Part shown: positions 29,233 through 30,508 of the stretch, one piece after another
Position numbering within the stretch: position 1 is the first letter of the stretch
How the letters are laid out: every line of letters starts with the position of its first letter
NCBI GenBank assembly: GCA_014904985.1
Contig: MU129190.1
Span: 3,432-33,939, forward strand
DNA from: Hydnum rufescens UP504
Lineage: Eukaryota > Basidiomycota > Agaricomycetes > Cantharellales > Hydnaceae
Length of the DNA: 30,508 nt
Reading direction: 5' to 3'
Program-made: the position numbers and the translations under genes
Notes under the pieces: generated by a model
What the model was told of the DNA's origin: nothing
Seen by the model: only the letters and a program-made list of their open reading frames with translations
Databases searched by the model: none

Positions 29233-29437
29233 TGTCTAATTGTGTGCCTAAGCAAGTCTAAGCATGTCTAGGCATGTCTAAGCATGTCTAGTGTCTAGGC
29301 ATGTCTAGCAGTCTAGCATGTCTAGTGTCTAGGCATGTCTAGGCATGTCTAGGCATGTCTAGGCATGTCTAGGCATGTCTAGGCATGTCTAGGCATGTCT
29401 AGGCATGTCTAGGCATGTCTAAGCAGGTCTAGGCAGG
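29233..29437. repeat. 10-bp satellite AGGCATGTCT
   Basis: Nine perfect tandem copies of AGGCATGTCT run from 29331 to 29420, preceded by irregular GTCTAGGCATGTCTAG words from about 29255 and followed by two worn copies. The GGCATG/GTCTAG vocabulary is that of the palindromic repeat just upstream, so the satellite may have grown from it. The 10-bp period is close to one helical turn. Confidence 0.88.
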
Positions 29438-29439
29438 TA

Positions 29440-29713
29440 ACTTGGGACTGAGTTTAGTACAAATATTATGTAATTATTCCTAAATGGTATCCAGTTACAT
29501 AATACATGTATCCTATCTTAAAAAAATGCCAAAATGCGGAAATTAAATGAAGTACATCCAAAGAATATTAGCATCCAGCCCAATGGGGGCCCAGGACCAG
29601 GGGGAGGTGCCTGGGATGGATGGATGGACCCCTGGGGACCCTGATAAAGTGAAAAAATTAGGCCCAGGGCCAATGGTTAATCCCTGAAACAATGAGGGCA
29701 GGAAGAACAGCTC
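29440..29713. other. No gene seen
   Basis: The stretch has stops in all frames. It contains TATGTAATTATTCCTAAAT and AGTTACATAATACATG (about 29467-29510), a weak inverted pair, and GGGGGCCCAGGACCAGGGGG near 29585, which resembles the GGGCCC blocks elsewhere in the window. Nothing more can be supported. Confidence 0.45.
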
Positions 29714-30255
29714 CAGAACCACGGAAGTTGCCGGAATCTAAGCGCTGAGCGATCGGTCTGAAATTTGGCACATGACTAGAGACTATCTGGCCGCAAACCA
29801 TATTAAAATTTCAGCCAAATCCATGCATTAGTTATTGAGATATGAGGCAAACAGTTTGATATTGAAAATTGATTTCTCCTCCCATAGAACAGCTGGGGAC
29901 TTGAAAATTTACAGGGAGCATAAACATATAGGGTACTAATTATGTGCCAAAAATTATCCCAATCCATCCAGGTTAAGGCAGTGAACTGGACAGGGGGTAC
30001 CAGAACCACCAGAAATTTCCGAAAAGGAACCACTGTGCAGATCGCTCTGAAAATTGGCACACGTGATTAGAGAGCTCCTTAGGCGAAAATCATATCAAAA
30101 TTTCAGCCATATCCATGCACTAGTTATGGAGTTATAGGCCAAACAAGTTTGAACATTGAAAATTAATTTACTCCCCCTACAGACAGGATATGAACTTGAA
30201 ATTTTACATGGGGTATGGCCATATGATGAACTACATATGTGCCAAAAATCAGCTT
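29714..30255. repeat. 287-bp tandem duplication, two diverged copies
   Basis: Copy one (29714 to about 29953) and copy two (30001 to about 30255) share, in order, CAGAACCAC, GATCG(G/C)TCTGAAA, TTGGCACA(T/C)G, AAAATTTCAGCC, ATCCATGCA, AGTTAT and TTGAAAATT, and end near TATGTGCCAAAAAT. Stops are frequent in all frames. The conserved phrases are spread evenly, as in a decayed tandem repeat and not a gene. No terminal inverted ends were seen. Confidence 0.6.
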
Positions 30256-30508
30256 TTTTGGTTTACTTTTAGGCATGCCACTTCCTTGGCAGGAAAAATG
30301 GGAACAAAACCCTACCATGAATGTGAGCCACTCCACCTCAGGCCTAAACTGGGTGGAATAAGCTTTCTTTTATTAGTTTATGACCCTGACTATATCCAAA
30401 ATTAGAATGAATTGGATGTGTGGAAGTGCCTGAAATTGAGGGGGAGGGGGAGGAAGGTCAAAAGGGAATTACATCAAATGTAGAGCTGTGGTGGCTCTGA
30501 TATTATAC

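Overview
The window looks like a transposon-dense intergenic block of a eukaryote, most probably a basidiomycete fungus of the Agaricomycetes. I infer this from fungal-style Ty3/gypsy and Ty1/copia remnants, LTRs with TGTCAGGG...CCCTGACA ends, and very short introns (about 90-115 bp) with GTRAGT donors, CTAAC/CTAAT branch motifs and YAG acceptors. I saw no bacterial operon, Shine-Dalgarno site or CRISPR array, and no clean tRNA or rRNA gene. Nearly every long reading frame is a broken transposon gene, part of an LTR, or a frame created by repeats. The species cannot be told from the sequence.

The most striking content is two copies of a large composite element that I do not recognise (about 256-7937 and 20877-27047). 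Each has a long inverted repeat at its centre (4163-4752; 22496-23136). From it an array of small exon-intron units runs outward on each side, minus strand to the left and plus strand to the right. Nearly every unit repeats one plan: a palindrome B (CCACACACC...GGTGTGTGG) about 5-15 nt before the 5' splice site, then an intron of 88-115 bp carrying a second palindrome A (GCACAAAAAGAGCAGC / GCTGCTCTTTTTGTGC) between donor and branch point. Both palindromes differ between units by paired changes that keep the arms complementary. The exons I tested have stops in all or most frames, so the product, if any, may be a spliced non-coding RNA.

These arrays have been hit repeatedly by other elements: a 1.6-1.7 kb repeat beginning TGTGGAAG that carries a tRNA-like A-box/B-box pair (651-2298, 18621-20349, 24125-26018, plus fragments at 17676-18620 and 20350-20876); two solo LTRs with perfect 5-bp target duplications (3016-3677, 21335-21880); and a 332-bp MITE (24190-24522, second copy at 9628-9959).

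Between the two composite elements, 7938-17675 is a graveyard of LTR elements: the end of a copia pol with its LTR, a gypsy RNase H fragment joined tail to tail with an antisense gypsy gag split by the MITE, a second gypsy gag with its LTR, a second copia LTR, and two unrecognised minus-strand genes with recognisable introns and lesions (14546-13332 and 12258-11083). Right of the second composite element lie an unrecognised damaged plus-strand frame (27187-28331), a family of palindromic GGCATGCC repeats, a 10-bp satellite (29331-29420) and a 287-bp tandem duplication (29714-30255).
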